DNA of 59,213 nucleotides from Treponema sp. (GCA_009788065.1 WQSF01000008.1:1-59213); one strand, 5' to 3'. Shown: positions 7,724-17,544, numbered from the stretch's first letter. Notes: generated from the letters alone by a model not told the origin. Numbers and translations: made by a program.

Positions 7724-9073
7724 TTAGCCGAATTTTTGCTTTTCAGCCCAGAGACCGAGAGCGGGGTTTGGAACAAAGAATATCCTTTCGCCGCTTGTAA
7801 GCGTGTTCCAGCCTGAGGATAGTTTGTTTATATCGTAGCGCGACATCTGTTCGTTTAAATCGCCCCATTGAAACCCTACAGATTCTATTTCCTGTTTAGA
7901 TAATTTGCTGCCGGGACAGTAGCGGATGGTAAAACGGTTCTCGCTTGATCCGTGAATCAAATGCGCAGCCGCGCTGAGGTTTCCTCCAAGTTCGGGGTCG
8001 GACGCGGATTTTGCCAAAATTTCCTTAGCAGGCCTGTAGCCGTACTTTCTAATAAGCGCGTCTATTCCAGGGTCTTCTCCAAAACGCTCAAGAGCGGGGG
8101 CGAGTATCACAAGCTCTCCGCCGTCGGCTATTACCATGCGGGTGCGATAGATCGCTTTATTTCCGAGCCATGTTGTACGGTATTCTTCTGGTTCAAGATA
8201 AACTACAGCTTTGTTAACCGGTTCATTCAATAGGTTAACGTTAACCTCTCTGGAGAGGGCGCAGGCTTTTTCAAAACATTCTCTGCCAAAACCTATATAC
8301 AGACCTCTTACAGCGAGTGAACCGCGCTCTTTACCGGTTTTTAATAATTCATCATCAGTTCGAGCGGAAATAACTGTAAGAACCCATAATATCGGCGGCA
8401 GTTCTTTTTGGAAACGTCTTAGGCCTTCATCGAAAAGAGCGCGCACAGGAGTGTCAGCCCTTCCCATGATTCGTTCCATCCCGTAAGCAGCTCCGGCAAA
8501 ATGGCTTTTATCAATCGCTTCTTTGCCGCCGGTGCCTACAAAAATATTCTTGCCGTGATTCGCCATACCGGCGACTTCATGAGGGACGACCTGTCCTATG
8601 CTTAAGGCAAGCGAATAATCGCCGACTCCCGCATTGTCATTTTTTAATATTTTATTAACCTGAACCGGCCAGTCATACCTGACAGCGCCGTCTGACGCTT
8701 TTTCAACCCAATCAGCTTCGATTCGCCCGAGTTCGCAAACGTCGTTTCGCCAGTCGTGAACCAGAAATTTATGAAGCGGAGTGGCGCCGAACATTTTCAT
8801 CAGTTCGCTGTCATTCATAGCCATGTGCGTGCCTAACGCCGGAAGCACCGCTCCAAGTCTTCCTGCAAGCATGTGCGAAGCGGACTCTGTAAAAAATCCC
8901 GCCTTTGAATGAAACCTTGTTATATCGGGAGGAAGAATTATTACTTTCCCGGCGTCGTTTACATCTACAAGAGCTTGAGAGAGCGCGTTTAAAAAAACCT
9001 CTTTCAATTCCTGATCGTCAAAATCTTTATCAGCGCCGCCGATTGCGGTGTATGTTTTATCTAACATGGACAT
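7724..9073 (-). CDS. larA: LarA-family nickel-pincer racemase-like protein
   Basis: The product is about 449 residues, a lactate racemase LarA homologue (DUF2088 family). Numbering from the GTG codon at 9076, visible motifs are PPDITRFH (49-56), LGTHMAMND (81-89), His107, and PHEVAGMANHGK (165-176), where His166 and Lys176 fall at the spacing of His174 and Lys184 of Lactobacillus LarA, the residues that hold the nickel-pincer nucleotide cofactor. No larB, larC or larE gene is next to it, so the cofactor would be made from elsewhere and the substrate may be a 2-hydroxyacid other than lactate. The start is taken at ATG 9073, 6 nt after GAGG; ATG 9067 is also possible. It is divergent from gnd. 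Confidence 0.8.
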   Translation of the reverse strand: MSMLDKTYTAIGGADKDFDDQELKEVFLNALSQALVDVNDAGKVIILPPDITRFHSKAGFFTESASHMLAGRLGAVLPALGTHMAMNDSELMKMFGATPLHKFLVHDWRNDVCELGRIEADWVEKASDGAVRYDWPVQVNKILKNDNAGVGDYSLALSIGQVVPHEVAGMANHGKNIFVGTGGKEAIDKSHFAGAAYGMERIMGRADTPVRALFDEGLRRFQKELPPILWVLTVISARTDDELLKTGKERGSLAVRGLYIGFGRECFEKACALSREVNVNLLNEPVNKAVVYLEPEEYRTTWLGNKAIYRTRMVIADGGELVILAPALERFGEDPGIDALIRKYGYRPAKEILAKSASDPELGGNLSAAAHLIHGSSENRFTIRYCPGSKLSKQEIESVGFQWGDLNEQMSRYDINKLSSGWNTLTSGERIFFVPNPALGLWAEKQKFG

Positions 9074-9088
9074 CACCCCCCCTCTATG

Positions 9089-9117
9089 ATAGTATATATT
9101 TCAGTATATATATACAA
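9089..9117 (-). promoter_or_regulatory. Probable sigma-70 promoter of the larA-like gene
   Basis: Minus-strand TTGTAT (9112-9117), a 17-nt spacer, TACTAT (9089-9094), about 16 nt before the ATG. The 90-bp larA-gnd intergenic region is very AT-rich, so alternative -10 choices exist. Confidence 0.4.
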
Positions 9118-9166
9118 GCGAAAAATTTAGCTATATTTAAACTTTATTGACTATAAGGAGATTAAA

Positions 9167-10618
9167 ATGGGTAATGCGGATATCGGGTTAATCGGACTGG
9201 CTGTTATGGGTGAAAACCTTGTGCTTAATTTAGAAAGTAAGGGATTTAAAGTAGCCGTGTATAACCGTACGACCTCCAAGGTTGATGAGTTTACTAACGG
9301 ACGCGGCGCGGGAAAAAATATTACAGGCGCGCATAGTATGGCGGATTTCGCGGCGGCTCTATCGGCGCCGCGCAAGGCGATGATCATGGTTAAAGCGGGG
9401 CAGGCGGTAGACGATACGATAGAACAGCTTTTGGAAGTTTTTGAAAAAGGCGATATTATTATTGACGGCGGAAATTCCAATTATCAGGATACGATGAGGC
9501 GCACTTCTTACGTTGAATCAAAAGGACTGTTGTACATAGGAACAGGCGTTTCAGGCGGAGAGGAAGGAGCCTTAAAAGGACCGTCCATAATGCCCGGCGG
9601 CTCCGCCGCCGCATGGCCTTCCGTTAAACCAATGCTGCAGGCGATATGCGCGAAAGCGGACGGCGACACACCCTGTTGTGACTGGGTCGGTGAAAACGGC
9701 GCAGGGCATTTTGTGAAAATGGTGCATAACGGAATCGAATACGGAGACATGCAGTTAATCTGCGAAACATACGATTTAATGAAAAGCGTTCTAAAACTGA
9801 GTTATGAAGAAATGGGAAATGTTTTTGAAGAATGGAATAACGGATCGCTTGGAAGTTATTTAATCGAAATTACAAGAGACATTCTTCGCTACAAAGATGA
9901 AGACGGTAAACCTCTTGCGGAAAAAATTCTTGATACAGCGGGGCAGAAAGGGACAGGCAAATGGACCGGCATCGCCGCTCTTGAGTTTGGCGTTCCGCTC
10001 ACTCTGATAGGAGAAGCAGTTTTTGGAAGATGTCTTTCCTCGGTAAAAGATGAAAGAGTAAAAGCGTCCAAAGTTTTTTCATCGCCTAAAATTTCATCGC
10101 CTTGTGATAAAAATTTATTTATTAAAGACCTTGAAAAAGCGCTTTACGCTTCCAAGATTGTTTCATACGCGCAAGGATACCTGTTAATGAGGGAGGCGGC
10201 GAAAGAATATAAATGGAATCTTAACTACGGCGGTATCGCTCTTATGTGGAGGGGCGGCTGTATTATCCGCTCGGTTTTCCTTGGAAAGATAAAGGAAGCG
10301 TTTGACAGAAAACCCGATCTTGATAATTTGCTGCTCGATCCTTTCTTTTCCAAAATAATCGAAGACGCGCAGGAATCATGGAGAAGGGTAGTGACATCAG
10401 CGATGCAGAACGGAATTCCGACTCCGGCGTTCGCAAGCGCTCTCTCGTATTTTGACGGCTACAGAAGCGAACGTCTTCCGGCGAATCTTTTGCAGGCGCA
10501 GAGAGACTACTTCGGCGCCCACACCTACGAGCGTCTTGATAAACCCCGCGGAGAATTCTTTCACACGAACTGGACCGGACATGGCGGCACCACAAGCGCT
10601 TCCACGTATGTAGTATAA
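9167..10618 (+). CDS. gnd: 6-phosphogluconate dehydrogenase, decarboxylating
   Basis: The enzyme oxidises 6-phosphogluconate to ribulose-5-phosphate, CO2 and NADPH. The 483 residues match the long form of the family. The nucleotide-binding start is IGLIGLAVMGENLVLN, the coenzyme residues after strand 2 include YNRTTSKVDE, the substrate motif is GVSGGEEGA, and the catalytic Lys is in HFVKMVHNGIEYGDMQ. The C-terminal helical domain is complete and ends in GGTTSASTYVV. AAGGAG lies before the ATG. The last codons are duplicated downstream in a 60-bp tandem repeat. The product supplies ribulose-5-phosphate toward PRPP and the purine genes at 25.8-30.6 kb. Confidence 0.97.
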   Translation: MGNADIGLIGLAVMGENLVLNLESKGFKVAVYNRTTSKVDEFTNGRGAGKNITGAHSMADFAAALSAPRKAMIMVKAGQAVDDTIEQLLEVFEKGDIIIDGGNSNYQDTMRRTSYVESKGLLYIGTGVSGGEEGALKGPSIMPGGSAAAWPSVKPMLQAICAKADGDTPCCDWVGENGAGHFVKMVHNGIEYGDMQLICETYDLMKSVLKLSYEEMGNVFEEWNNGSLGSYLIEITRDILRYKDEDGKPLAEKILDTAGQKGTGKWTGIAALEFGVPLTLIGEAVFGRCLSSVKDERVKASKVFSSPKISSPCDKNLFIKDLEKALYASKIVSYAQGYLLMREAAKEYKWNLNYGGIALMWRGGCIIRSVFLGKIKEAFDRKPDLDNLLLDPFFSKIIEDAQESWRRVVTSAMQNGIPTPAFASALSYFDGYRSERLPANLLQAQRDYFGAHTYERLDKPRGEFFHTNWTGHGGTTSASTYVV

Positions 10619-10647
10619 AAATCCACCATGTCCGAGGACATCGGTGG
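10617..10647 (-). terminator. Second copy of the same terminator (repeat unit 2)
   Basis: The same hairpin with a T-run on the minus strand, arms 10623-10633 and 10636-10647. The G-C pair of unit 3 is replaced by A-T on both arms, so pairing is kept. It would act as a back-up terminator for minus-strand transcription toward gnd. Confidence 0.5.
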
Positions 10648-10676
10648 TACCACAAGCGCTTCTACTTATGTTGTAT

Positions 10677-10707
10677 AAAAATCCGCCATGTCCGAGGACA
10701 TCGGCGG
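10677..10707 (-). terminator. Rho-independent terminator of the acetyltransferase gene (repeat unit 3)
   Basis: Arms 10683-10693 and 10696-10707 (one bulged base) form an 11-bp stem that on the minus strand is followed by ATTTTTA. It lies about 20 nt beyond the stop of the UPF0158-GNAT gene. Confidence 0.6.
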
Positions 10708-10725
10708 CACCACAAGCGCTTCCAC

Positions 10726-11496
10726 CTATGTTGTATGATTTTTTCTGACGAATCTTTGCATAACCGGTTTAAAATTCTCAAGGAGCAATGACCTTGAAAA
10801 AAAATCTGTTTCGAAAGGAATATCTATCGAAATATCAAGTTTATTTTCATCGGCTTTTTCTATCACTTTAGACAAAAGGGTTTTTCCTATCCCCATACAG
10901 CGGTATTCGTTTTTAATTTCAAATTTATTAATTTCAAGAATCGCGCCGTTCCATACCGCGTTAATACTGCCCGCAATTACGCCGTCTGAACTTTCGGCGA
11001 TAAAATGAAAATCGCTCTCTCCTTTCTTTATTATAAAATCTTCAAGAACAAGAGACATTGTATCTTCAGGCTCGGCGCCGATCGGCTCAAGCCCCCATTC
11101 TTCCCTTAAAGCGTTGTACCATGAGACAACTTCATTCTTCATCTTTTGTTCTTTGAATCTGAACCACATTTTTTCCGTGTCAGGGTATTGTTCAAGAACA
11201 TCCCTGAAGGCGCGAAAAACGCCTTTATTTTTATTTAATGATTCTGATAATTCATGCCGCACGACAGGATTTTTTAATGAGGCAGTGAATTTTTCCATAA
11301 GGCGGTAGCCGTCTTTAGGCTCCCATGCAGGAAGAGGAATATAACGTTCTGCATCATCGCAATCAGACTCCTTTATGTCATCACAGCGGGTGCCAATAAC
11401 GCATCCTTCCCGCGTATCTAAAAGAAAATCGTTTTCTTGATTTTCCATATGAAAAATTATGTCGTCTGTAAGAGTATCATCCAATTCAAAGCGCAT
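10726..11496 (-). CDS. UPF0158 domain fused to a GNAT acetyltransferase
   Basis: The protein has 256 residues in two domains. Residues 1 to about 130 fit UPF0158: LDTREG, YIPLPAWEPKDGYRLMEKF, the GVFRAFRDVL helix and WFRFKEQKM. Residues 135-250 form a GNAT acetyltransferase with a beta-strand core and motif A YRCMGIGKTLLSKVIEKA, which binds the acetyl-CoA pyrophosphate. The acceptor substrate is unknown. There is no Shine-Dalgarno; TATAAT lies 5 nt before the ATG. The final codons (His-Thr-Thr-stop) are encoded inside repeat unit 3 of the gnd tail, so the repeat has shaped the C-terminus. The gene is convergent with gnd and divergent from aspS. Confidence 0.8.
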   Translation of the reverse strand: MRFELDDTLTDDIIFHMENQENDFLLDTREGCVIGTRCDDIKESDCDDAERYIPLPAWEPKDGYRLMEKFTASLKNPVVRHELSESLNKNKGVFRAFRDVLEQYPDTEKMWFRFKEQKMKNEVVSWYNALREEWGLEPIGAEPEDTMSLVLEDFIIKKGESDFHFIAESSDGVIAGSINAVWNGAILEINKFEIKNEYRCMGIGKTLLSKVIEKADENKLDISIDIPFETDFFSRSLLLENFKPVMQRFVRKNHTT

Positions 11497-11501
11497 AATA
11501 T

Positions 11502-11507
11502 ATTATA
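11502..11507 (-). promoter_or_regulatory. -10 box predicting a leaderless UPF0158-GNAT mRNA
   Basis: TATAAT, then ATATT, then ATG on the minus strand; the same 14 bases TATAATATATTATG precede the band-7-like gene at 5771. An A/T tract occupies the spacer and no clear -35 is seen. Confidence 0.5.
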
Positions 11508-11564
11508 GCGCAAAAAAAAAAAATAAGGTATTATTACATGAAACATGATTGATGTGAGGGTGAA

Positions 11565-13352
11565 ATGGAATCAATGAAAAGAACAGCGGACTGCGGTTCG
11601 TTAAGAAAAAATGACGCGGGAAAAACCGCTGTTTTAAACGGCTGGGTTCATCGTAAACGAAACCACGGCGGCATATTTTTTATTAATTTACGAGATCGTT
11701 ACGGCATTACGCAGGTGACTGTCGATACAGAGAAAAATACAGATCTTGGGACTGTTTGCGATGAGCTTCGAAATGAATACTGTATCGCGGTAGAAGGTAT
11801 TGTTGGCGAGAGGCCAAAAGATATGGTAAACGCGTCGATGGAAACGGGCGGCATAGAACTTATCGCTTCTAAAATATTAATTTTAAACAAAGCGGATGTT
11901 CTTCCTTTCCAAATTGACGAGGAAAGCAAGGCAAACGAAGATTTAAGGCTTAAATACCGCTATCTCGATCTTAGAAGTTCAGGGATGCAGGAAAGAATTA
12001 AGCTCAGAAGCGAGATAACATTCGCGGTCCGCGAATGGATGACATCTAACGGTTTTTACGAGATAGAAACCCCGACTTTTATAAAATCAACCCCGGAAGG
12101 CGCTCGAGATTACCTTGTTCCGTCAAGACTGTATCCGGGAAAATTTTACGCGCTTCCGCAGTCGCCGCAGTTATATAAACAAATTTTAATGGTTTCCGGT
12201 TTTGACAAATATTTTCAGATAGCGCGCTGTTACCGTGACGAAGATTCAAGAGGGGATCGCCAGCCTGAGTTTACGCAAATCGATATTGAAATGTCGTTTG
12301 TTTCAAGGGACGACGTTCTGTCCATGACGGAAGGCATGATGCGCCATGTTTTTAAAAAGATAAAAAATATAGACCTTCCGTTAACATTCCGCCGCCTGTC
12401 ATGGGAACAAGCTATGGAACTCTACGGGAGCGACAAACCGGATTTAAGATTCGATATGCAATTACAGGATTTTAGCGCCTACGCGCAGGCAAGCGGTTTT
12501 CAGGCGTTTAAGGACGCTTTAAACTCAGGCGGCGCTGTTAAAGCGATTACGGTAAAAGGCAAAGCTGATTATTCGCGGAAACAAATCGATGAATTGGAAG
12601 CCCATGCGAAAATTTATAAAGCAAAAGGCATGGCATGGATGAAGGTAATAGAGAACAATGAAAAACTGGCATTAGAAGGAGGAGCGTCAAAGTTTTTTGC
12701 AGATAACGCGGATGGAATTATAACAGGGCTTTGCGCGGAAAAAGGAGATCTTATTCTAATGGTTGCGGACGCAAGCAGAAAAACGGCGAACACAGCTCTC
12801 GGCGCTGTGCGTTCAAAATTAGGGCGCGATTTGGGACTGTGCGATTCTTCCAAGTTTGAATTTGCGTGGATTGTAGATTTCCCAATGTTTGAATTCAACG
12901 AAGACGAAAAAAAATGGGAAGCCGCGCATCATCTTTTTACATGGCCGCAGGAAAAATACCACAACACAATGGAAAGCGATCCCGGATCTGTTAAAGGAGA
13001 CCTATACGATCTTGTGCTAAACGGTTACGAACTTGCTTCAGGTTCCATACGTATCCACGATTCCGGAATGCAAAAAAGGGTTTTTGAAATTGCAGGAATA
13101 GATCAGGCGCAAGCCGAAAAAAAATTCGGCTTTTTAACAGAAGCTTTCAAATACGGCGCTCCCCCTCATGGCGGAATCGCTCCCGGTCTTGACCGCCTTG
13201 TAATGATCATGGCAGGCTGTACCTCATTAAAAGACGTAATAGCCTTCCCAAAAAATTCATTCGCGGTAAGCCCGATGGACGACTGCCCCTCGGAAGTAGA
13301 CCAAAAACAACTGGATGAACTCGGGATAGTTATAAAAGCGCCAAATAAGTGA
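11565..13352 (+). CDS. aspS: Aspartyl-tRNA synthetase
   Basis: The enzyme charges tRNA-Asp with aspartate. It has 595 residues, the bacterial long form. An N-terminal OB-fold binds the anticodon (GWVHRKRNHGGIFFINLRDRYG), the class II core has motif 2 FQIARCYRDEDSRGDRQPEF, a bacterial GAD insertion covers about 290-400, and motif 3 is GIAPGLDRLVMIMAG. GAGGG lies before the ATG. Its own transcript is likely, since the upstream gene is divergent. Whether it also charges tRNA-Asn cannot be decided here. Confidence 0.97.
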   Translation: MESMKRTADCGSLRKNDAGKTAVLNGWVHRKRNHGGIFFINLRDRYGITQVTVDTEKNTDLGTVCDELRNEYCIAVEGIVGERPKDMVNASMETGGIELIASKILILNKADVLPFQIDEESKANEDLRLKYRYLDLRSSGMQERIKLRSEITFAVREWMTSNGFYEIETPTFIKSTPEGARDYLVPSRLYPGKFYALPQSPQLYKQILMVSGFDKYFQIARCYRDEDSRGDRQPEFTQIDIEMSFVSRDDVLSMTEGMMRHVFKKIKNIDLPLTFRRLSWEQAMELYGSDKPDLRFDMQLQDFSAYAQASGFQAFKDALNSGGAVKAITVKGKADYSRKQIDELEAHAKIYKAKGMAWMKVIENNEKLALEGGASKFFADNADGIITGLCAEKGDLILMVADASRKTANTALGAVRSKLGRDLGLCDSSKFEFAWIVDFPMFEFNEDEKKWEAAHHLFTWPQEKYHNTMESDPGSVKGDLYDLVLNGYELASGSIRIHDSGMQKRVFEIAGIDQAQAEKKFGFLTEAFKYGAPPHGGIAPGLDRLVMIMAGCTSLKDVIAFPKNSFAVSPMDDCPSEVDQKQLDELGIVIKAPNK

Positions 13353-13355
13353 TGT

Positions 13356-13757
13356 TTAACCGGTAATTAAATGCTCTTCAAGCATTTTTCTTTTATCATC
13401 AGGGATTGGAGTGGTTTCCTGTTTAACGAAATCGAAATAAACAATCACCGCTGTGCCTTTAACGCAGAGGCGTCCGTCTTGCCACGCTTCATGCGAGATC
13501 GTAAAAGATTTATTTCCTATTTTTGAAATCCATGTTTTTATCTCCACTTCGCCTTTAAAGTACATCTGGGCGACAAAATCAAAGTCGATGTGCGCCATGA
13601 TAAGGGGAAACACATTTTTATCGAGGGTTAAATCGGGGTCAAACATGCGAAGAACCTCTGTTCTTCCCATTTCAAACCAAATAGAAGGGACTGTGTTATT
13701 TACGTGTCCAAGTCCGTCTATGTCCCCGAAACGCGGATGGATTTTTGTAATGAACAT
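13356..13757 (-). CDS. Acyl-CoA thioesterase of the 4-hydroxybenzoyl-CoA type (YbgC-like)
   Basis: The 133 residues form one hotdog fold. The signature RFGDIDGLGHVNN near the N-terminus contains the catalytic Asp and the His/Asn pair of the 4HBT family, and FDFVAQMYFKGEVEIKTWISKIGNKSF matches the central helix-strand pattern. Such enzymes hydrolyse short- to medium-chain acyl-CoA thioesters, or acyl-ACP in lipid metabolism. It is convergent with aspS, with 3 nt between the stops. No Shine-Dalgarno is visible; TATTAT lies about 11 nt before the ATG, so the leader is very short. Confidence 0.8.
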   Translation of the reverse strand: MFITKIHPRFGDIDGLGHVNNTVPSIWFEMGRTEVLRMFDPDLTLDKNVFPLIMAHIDFDFVAQMYFKGEVEIKTWISKIGNKSFTISHEAWQDGRLCVKGTAVIVYFDFVKQETTPIPDDKRKMLEEHLITG

Positions 13758-13795
13758 GGCACTAACTTATAATACAGCAAAAAAAAATTCAATAC

Positions 13796-15790
13796 CTAGC
13801 GGAGGTTAAGACTGTTAATGTAATTTTCATAATTGGCTCTGGCTGTTATTAAATCCGCGTTCGCTTTCGCCAATGCCTTAGAAATATTGTCAATTTCGCC
13901 GTCCATGGAAACAAGGCGCCTTAAATATTCCTGTCCCTGCTGTGTCTGGCTTCCCGCGGCTTCAAGATTTCTTCGGATTCTGTCCTGATCCGAAATCAGT
14001 TTGATACGATCCGCGTCAATATTTTTAACTGCTGTGTCGGCGGTATCAACTTCTTTTCTTAACTCGACAGCGCGTTCCAAAGCGCGGCGTACATTTGAAG
14101 GAATCTCCTGATTGCCGGAGTAACTTAAAAACGCGTCCTGGCGAAGGGATAAAAGAGTGATTCTCTCGGATACCGGTCTTTTTTCGTTAACAGATAAGCT
14201 TGTCTCTTTGTTTGCAGGTAATGCCAGCTCAAAGCGGTAATGAGACGAAGTCTGCTCCGATGCTTTAGGGGAAACAAGCTCAGCCTGAGAAATTTTAGCA
14301 TGTTCTACAACAAGCAGTTTTGAGCCGGAGCCTGAATTTTTAAAAGTATAATTTTTTATATAGCTTATATCGCGCGTTATTGTCATGACGCCTGCCGCTA
14401 CAGTTACCGCGCTTACTATATTTGTATTTGTACTTCCTGTCAGAGCGGTAACGGAAAGATCCTCGCCAAAGGATATAAGTCTTTTTTCATCCTCGTTCCA
14501 AAATTCCAAAAGAGCGTCCCCGGAGTAAACACCGTCATAAACTGTAACAGGGCCTGCAGGGAGTTTCATCTTGCTTGTGTTTGTTATTTCCGCTCCAAGC
14601 CTCGGATGATTGCCGCCAGAATAGATTAAAAGCTTTCGCGCGTCAATGACGACTTCTACAAGGGGAAGCATCGCGCTCATGCGTCTGTCAAGGCTCACAG
14701 GATTTTTTATCGTAAATTCAAATTGTCCGCCTGCGGCGGCAGCTTCAGCGGTTTGTACAACGCCGCCTGCAAGATTTGAGGAAGATACAGCAGGCGAAGG
14801 CGCTCTTAGCATCATCATGCTGTCGGCGGCGGTTTTTTCCGTCTCATACGATTCCACACTCGCTCTGGAAGACATCCCAAATCCCTGGTCGTGCGAAGCC
14901 GCCGCGGCTGTACCGGCGATTGAAAGCGGAAGCACAGGGCGCGACACATAATACGGCGGATAAAGATTTTGAATAAACGAAGAAGGGCGGCCCGTGACAA
15001 GAGATAAAGTTACGTTATTCCAGTCATTATCGCTGTCATTGTCCACAATCGCCCATCCTTGAAATAACGGTTTAGCCGCGCCAAGATCGAGGCGGTAAGA
15101 CACTTTCCATACAGGCGATGGTATCACATAACTGATTGTTACATCCCTTCTTCCGCTTCCCGGAAGATTTACAATTAAATCGCGCGAATCGGCGTTTCTT
15201 GAAGAGGCGAGTAAATCCAAAGCGCGGTTTAAATCCTGCTCAATTGTTTTATCCGTAAATTTAACGGAACTTATTTCGCTTAAGCTAAAAGATTTTAAAC
15301 CTTGCACTGTGTTGATAAGAATCCACGGCTCAGGAGGATCACCTCTGTATTCAATACCCGTAATTCTTCCCGTATGTGTCGAGGACGTAGTTATTTCAAT
15401 TTCAGCGCCTCTCAGCCTTGAGAGTATGGCGGCAAAACCGGGCGAGTCAGACAGATCGATCTTTAAACTGCGCAGGGTCTGGTATAGAGTCTGTTCTGAT
15501 TGATACCGCACAGACGGATTCGCTGAAGACGGATCATTTATAACCAGAGTTTTAAGCGCGTCGTTTACCGCGTCCGGTCTGAACGGGATTGTGATACTGG
15601 AGCCCGTCGCAAGTGATCCCGAATGTTCATAATATGCAAGCCCGGACGTAAGAATTACCACTTTCTTAAGCGGCAGAACACCTGCCTGCGCGTTTTCCTG
15701 ATTTAGTTGAACGCGGCTTTCCTGAATACCCTGCGCAAAAATATTTACCGCAAGAGCGATAAACACAAAGAACGCTATCTTATTTTTCAT
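13796..15790 (-). CDS. Exported DUF4139 (MuiA-family-like) protein
   Basis: The protein has about 664 residues with a signal peptide ([20 protein letters not shown]). The middle and C-terminal parts match DUF4139: [38 protein letters not shown] and the late [17 protein letters not shown] region. A coiled coil (about 590-650) precedes the C-terminus. Function is unknown; MuiA relatives were named for effects on mucoid polysaccharide. The ATG at 15790 overlaps the pfp stop codon; a TTG two codons earlier is the only alternative. Co-transcription with pfp is likely from the overlap, though no metabolic link is evident. Confidence 0.75.
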   Translation of the reverse strand: MKNKIAFFVFIALAVNIFAQGIQESRVQLNQENAQAGVLPLKKVVILTSGLAYYEHSGSLATGSSITIPFRPDAVNDALKTLVINDPSSANPSVRYQSEQTLYQTLRSLKIDLSDSPGFAAILSRLRGAEIEITTSSTHTGRITGIEYRGDPPEPWILINTVQGLKSFSLSEISSVKFTDKTIEQDLNRALDLLASSRNADSRDLIVNLPGSGRRDVTISYVIPSPVWKVSYRLDLGAAKPLFQGWAIVDNDSDNDWNNVTLSLVTGRPSSFIQNLYPPYYVSRPVLPLSIAGTAAAASHDQGFGMSSRASVESYETEKTAADSMMMLRAPSPAVSSSNLAGGVVQTAEAAAAGGQFEFTIKNPVSLDRRMSAMLPLVEVVIDARKLLIYSGGNHPRLGAEITNTSKMKLPAGPVTVYDGVYSGDALLEFWNEDEKRLISFGEDLSVTALTGSTNTNIVSAVTVAAGVMTITRDISYIKNYTFKNSGSGSKLLVVEHAKISQAELVSPKASEQTSSHYRFELALPANKETSLSVNEKRPVSERITLLSLRQDAFLSYSGNQEIPSNVRRALERAVELRKEVDTADTAVKNIDADRIKLISDQDRIRRNLEAAGSQTQQGQEYLRRLVSMDGEIDNISKALAKANADLITARANYENYINSLNLR

Positions 15791-17438
15791 ATTCAAGTTT
15801 TAGCGTAATGGTCGGCTGATCGCAGACTTCTGCGGGTCCGTAATATTGTATGGCGCCAGGAAACAAAAAGCAGGTTTTTTCAGCCCATGTTTCGCGGTTT
15901 TTAACAAATGTTTTATAAGGATTTCCGTTAAGATCGACTAACGCTTTTTTTATAACAGGTTTTGTCGAACCGTGGCGGTGTTCAAGGTTCATCATCATTG
16001 TTAAAGGTACGCCTCCGGCAAGCCATTCAGACGCGGGAGCTATAAGATTTCTTACGCTGGAAATGTAACCTGTCAATCCAGACGCGATAAGAACAAAGGC
16101 GCTAAAACCGAGAGAATAGCAGTAGTCCGCGTCAAAATTTGTAGGGAAAGCGCAGCGTCCTTCATAACCGAAGAAATGAGTTTGATAGGTGAACTTGCCC
16201 GAGTAGAGCTGTTTTTCTTTCATGGCGGCAAGTCTTTTTTCTACCATGCCGACTAATAATTTTTCAGTCTCGATCCTTGAAACTTGAACATTGCCGTGCG
16301 GGTCCCTGTCCATCAGAAATTGCTTGGCAATATCAGGAGGAAGGGTCTGCATAACCCTGTATGAGGATTCGGGGATTCGGCTTGAGAGCCAATACATCTG
16401 ATCGATTAGGTTTGTTATGGTCGCGAATGATTTTTCTTCTTCGGCGATAACGTCATTTAATTCATCGATTAATTTTTTTATCTCAGGGATAAATTCAACA
16501 AGCCCTTCCGGGATTAAAACGATTCCAAAATCATCGCCGTTTTCAGAGCGTTTAACGATGGAAGCGCAAATTTGATCCACTATTTTTTCTAGGGACATTC
16601 TTTTTGCTTCTACTTCTTCGGAAATCAGACAGATATTAGGCTGTGTCTGGAAAGCGCATTCTAAAGCTATGTGGCTTGCCGCCCTTCCCATTAATTTAAT
16701 AAAGTGCCAGTATTTTTTCGAGCTGTTCGCATCCCTGCAAAGGTTTCCGATAAGTTCCGAATATGTTTTGCACGCGGTATCAAAACCGAAGGACGTTTCG
16801 ATGTAATCATTTTTTAAATCGCCGTCAATTGTTTTAGGACAGCCTATTACCTGTGTTGTCGATCCGTTTGCAAGGAAATATTCGGCTAACAGCGCCGCGT
16901 TTGTATTGGAATCGTCGCCGCCGATTATAACAACAGCGTTAAGTCCCAGTTTTTTCGCGGTCTGAAGAGAAGAAGCGAATTGCTCCGCTGTTTCAATTTT
17001 TGTGCGCCCGGAGCCGATCATGTCAAAGCCGCCTGTATTGCGGTATTCGTCGATTATCTCCTGCGTAAGAATTACAGTTTTATTATTGATAAGACCGCTT
17101 GGGCCGCCGTTAAATCCGTAAAGAACAGAATTTGGATTCGCTTTTTTTAAACCGTCAAATAAACCGGCGATTACATTGTGCCCGCCGGGAGCCTGTCCGC
17201 CGGAAAGAATAACGCCGACTTTCAGTTCGTGTTTTATATTCGAACCTTTGCCTTTTACAAATGTGATAAGAGGTTTCCCGTATGTAGTCTTAAAGATCGA
17301 ACGAAGTTGTTCAAAATCCGAAATTGACTCAGTGGGCGCGCCGCTTTCTACAGTGATATCCTCGATCGAACCTGACAAACAATCAGGTAATTTGGGCTTG
17401 TAGGTATAACGGGCATTTTGTAACGCTGATATACTCAT
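15780..17438 (-). CDS. pfp: Pyrophosphate-dependent phosphofructokinase, long type
   Basis: The enzyme phosphorylates fructose-6-phosphate to the 1,6-bisphosphate with PPi, reversibly, so it serves glycolysis and gluconeogenesis. The 552 residues fit the long PPi clade of spirochaetes and plants rather than the 320-residue ATP type. Motifs: [14 protein letters not shown] (75-88), GGDDSNT (173-179), where Asp replaces the Gly of ATP enzymes and excludes [13 protein letters not shown] (201-210) with the catalytic Asp, and MGRAASH (250-256). AGGAG lies upstream of the ATG. It is followed without a gap by a DUF4139 protein gene. Treponemes often carry two such genes; only one is in this window. 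Confidence 0.95.
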   Translation of the reverse strand: MSISALQNARYTYKPKLPDCLSGSIEDITVESGAPTESISDFEQLRSIFKTTYGKPLITFVKGKGSNIKHELKVGVILSGGQAPGGHNVIAGLFDGLKKANPNSVLYGFNGGPSGLINNKTVILTQEIIDEYRNTGGFDMIGSGRTKIETAEQFASSLQTAKKLGLNAVVIIGGDDSNTNAALLAEYFLANGSTTQVIGCPKTIDGDLKNDYIETSFGFDTACKTYSELIGNLCRDANSSKKYWHFIKLMGRAASHIALECAFQTQPNICLISEEVEAKRMSLEKIVDQICASIVKRSENGDDFGIVLIPEGLVEFIPEIKKLIDELNDVIAEEEKSFATITNLIDQMYWLSSRIPESSYRVMQTLPPDIAKQFLMDRDPHGNVQVSRIETEKLLVGMVEKRLAAMKEKQLYSGKFTYQTHFFGYEGRCAFPTNFDADYCYSLGFSAFVLIASGLTGYISSVRNLIAPASEWLAGGVPLTMMMNLEHRHGSTKPVIKKALVDLNGNPYKTFVKNRETWAEKTCFLFPGAIQYYGPAEVCDQPTITLKLEYEK

Positions 17439-17544
17439 CTATAAAACTCCTGGGCGAATATTTTATTTTAAATAAGACGGAAATCACTGCCGGGCAGTAA
17501 CGCGCCAATCCATCGACCGGCAAGCAGTATTCCCGCCCGGATTT

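Larger units (their letters stand above)
10577..10736 (+). repeat. 60-bp tandem repeat copying the gnd 3' end (about 2.7 units)
   Basis: The unit GGACAT-GGCGG-tail-stop occurs at the true gnd end (10577-10621) and again at 10622-10681 and 10682-10736, with a period of exactly 60 bp. Units 2 and 3, read in the gnd frame, are 20 codons including the stop (TAA, then TGA), and both contain MSEDIGGTTSASTYVV. All differences between units 2 and 3 inside that peptide are synonymous. Each unit also carries a hairpin: CCACC-ATGTCC / GGACAT-C-GGTGG in unit 2, CCGCC and GGCGG in unit 3, a compensating A-T to G-C pair. On the minus strand each hairpin is followed by five T. The acetyltransferase gene on the other strand ends inside unit 3. 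Confidence 0.9.

Noticed and set aside
10622-10736. Repeat units 2 and 3 as real mini-genes on the plus strand
   Set aside because: Each has an ATG behind TATAAA but no Shine-Dalgarno, and the 16-residue peptide is simply the gnd tail; kept as a repeat rather than annotated as CDS.
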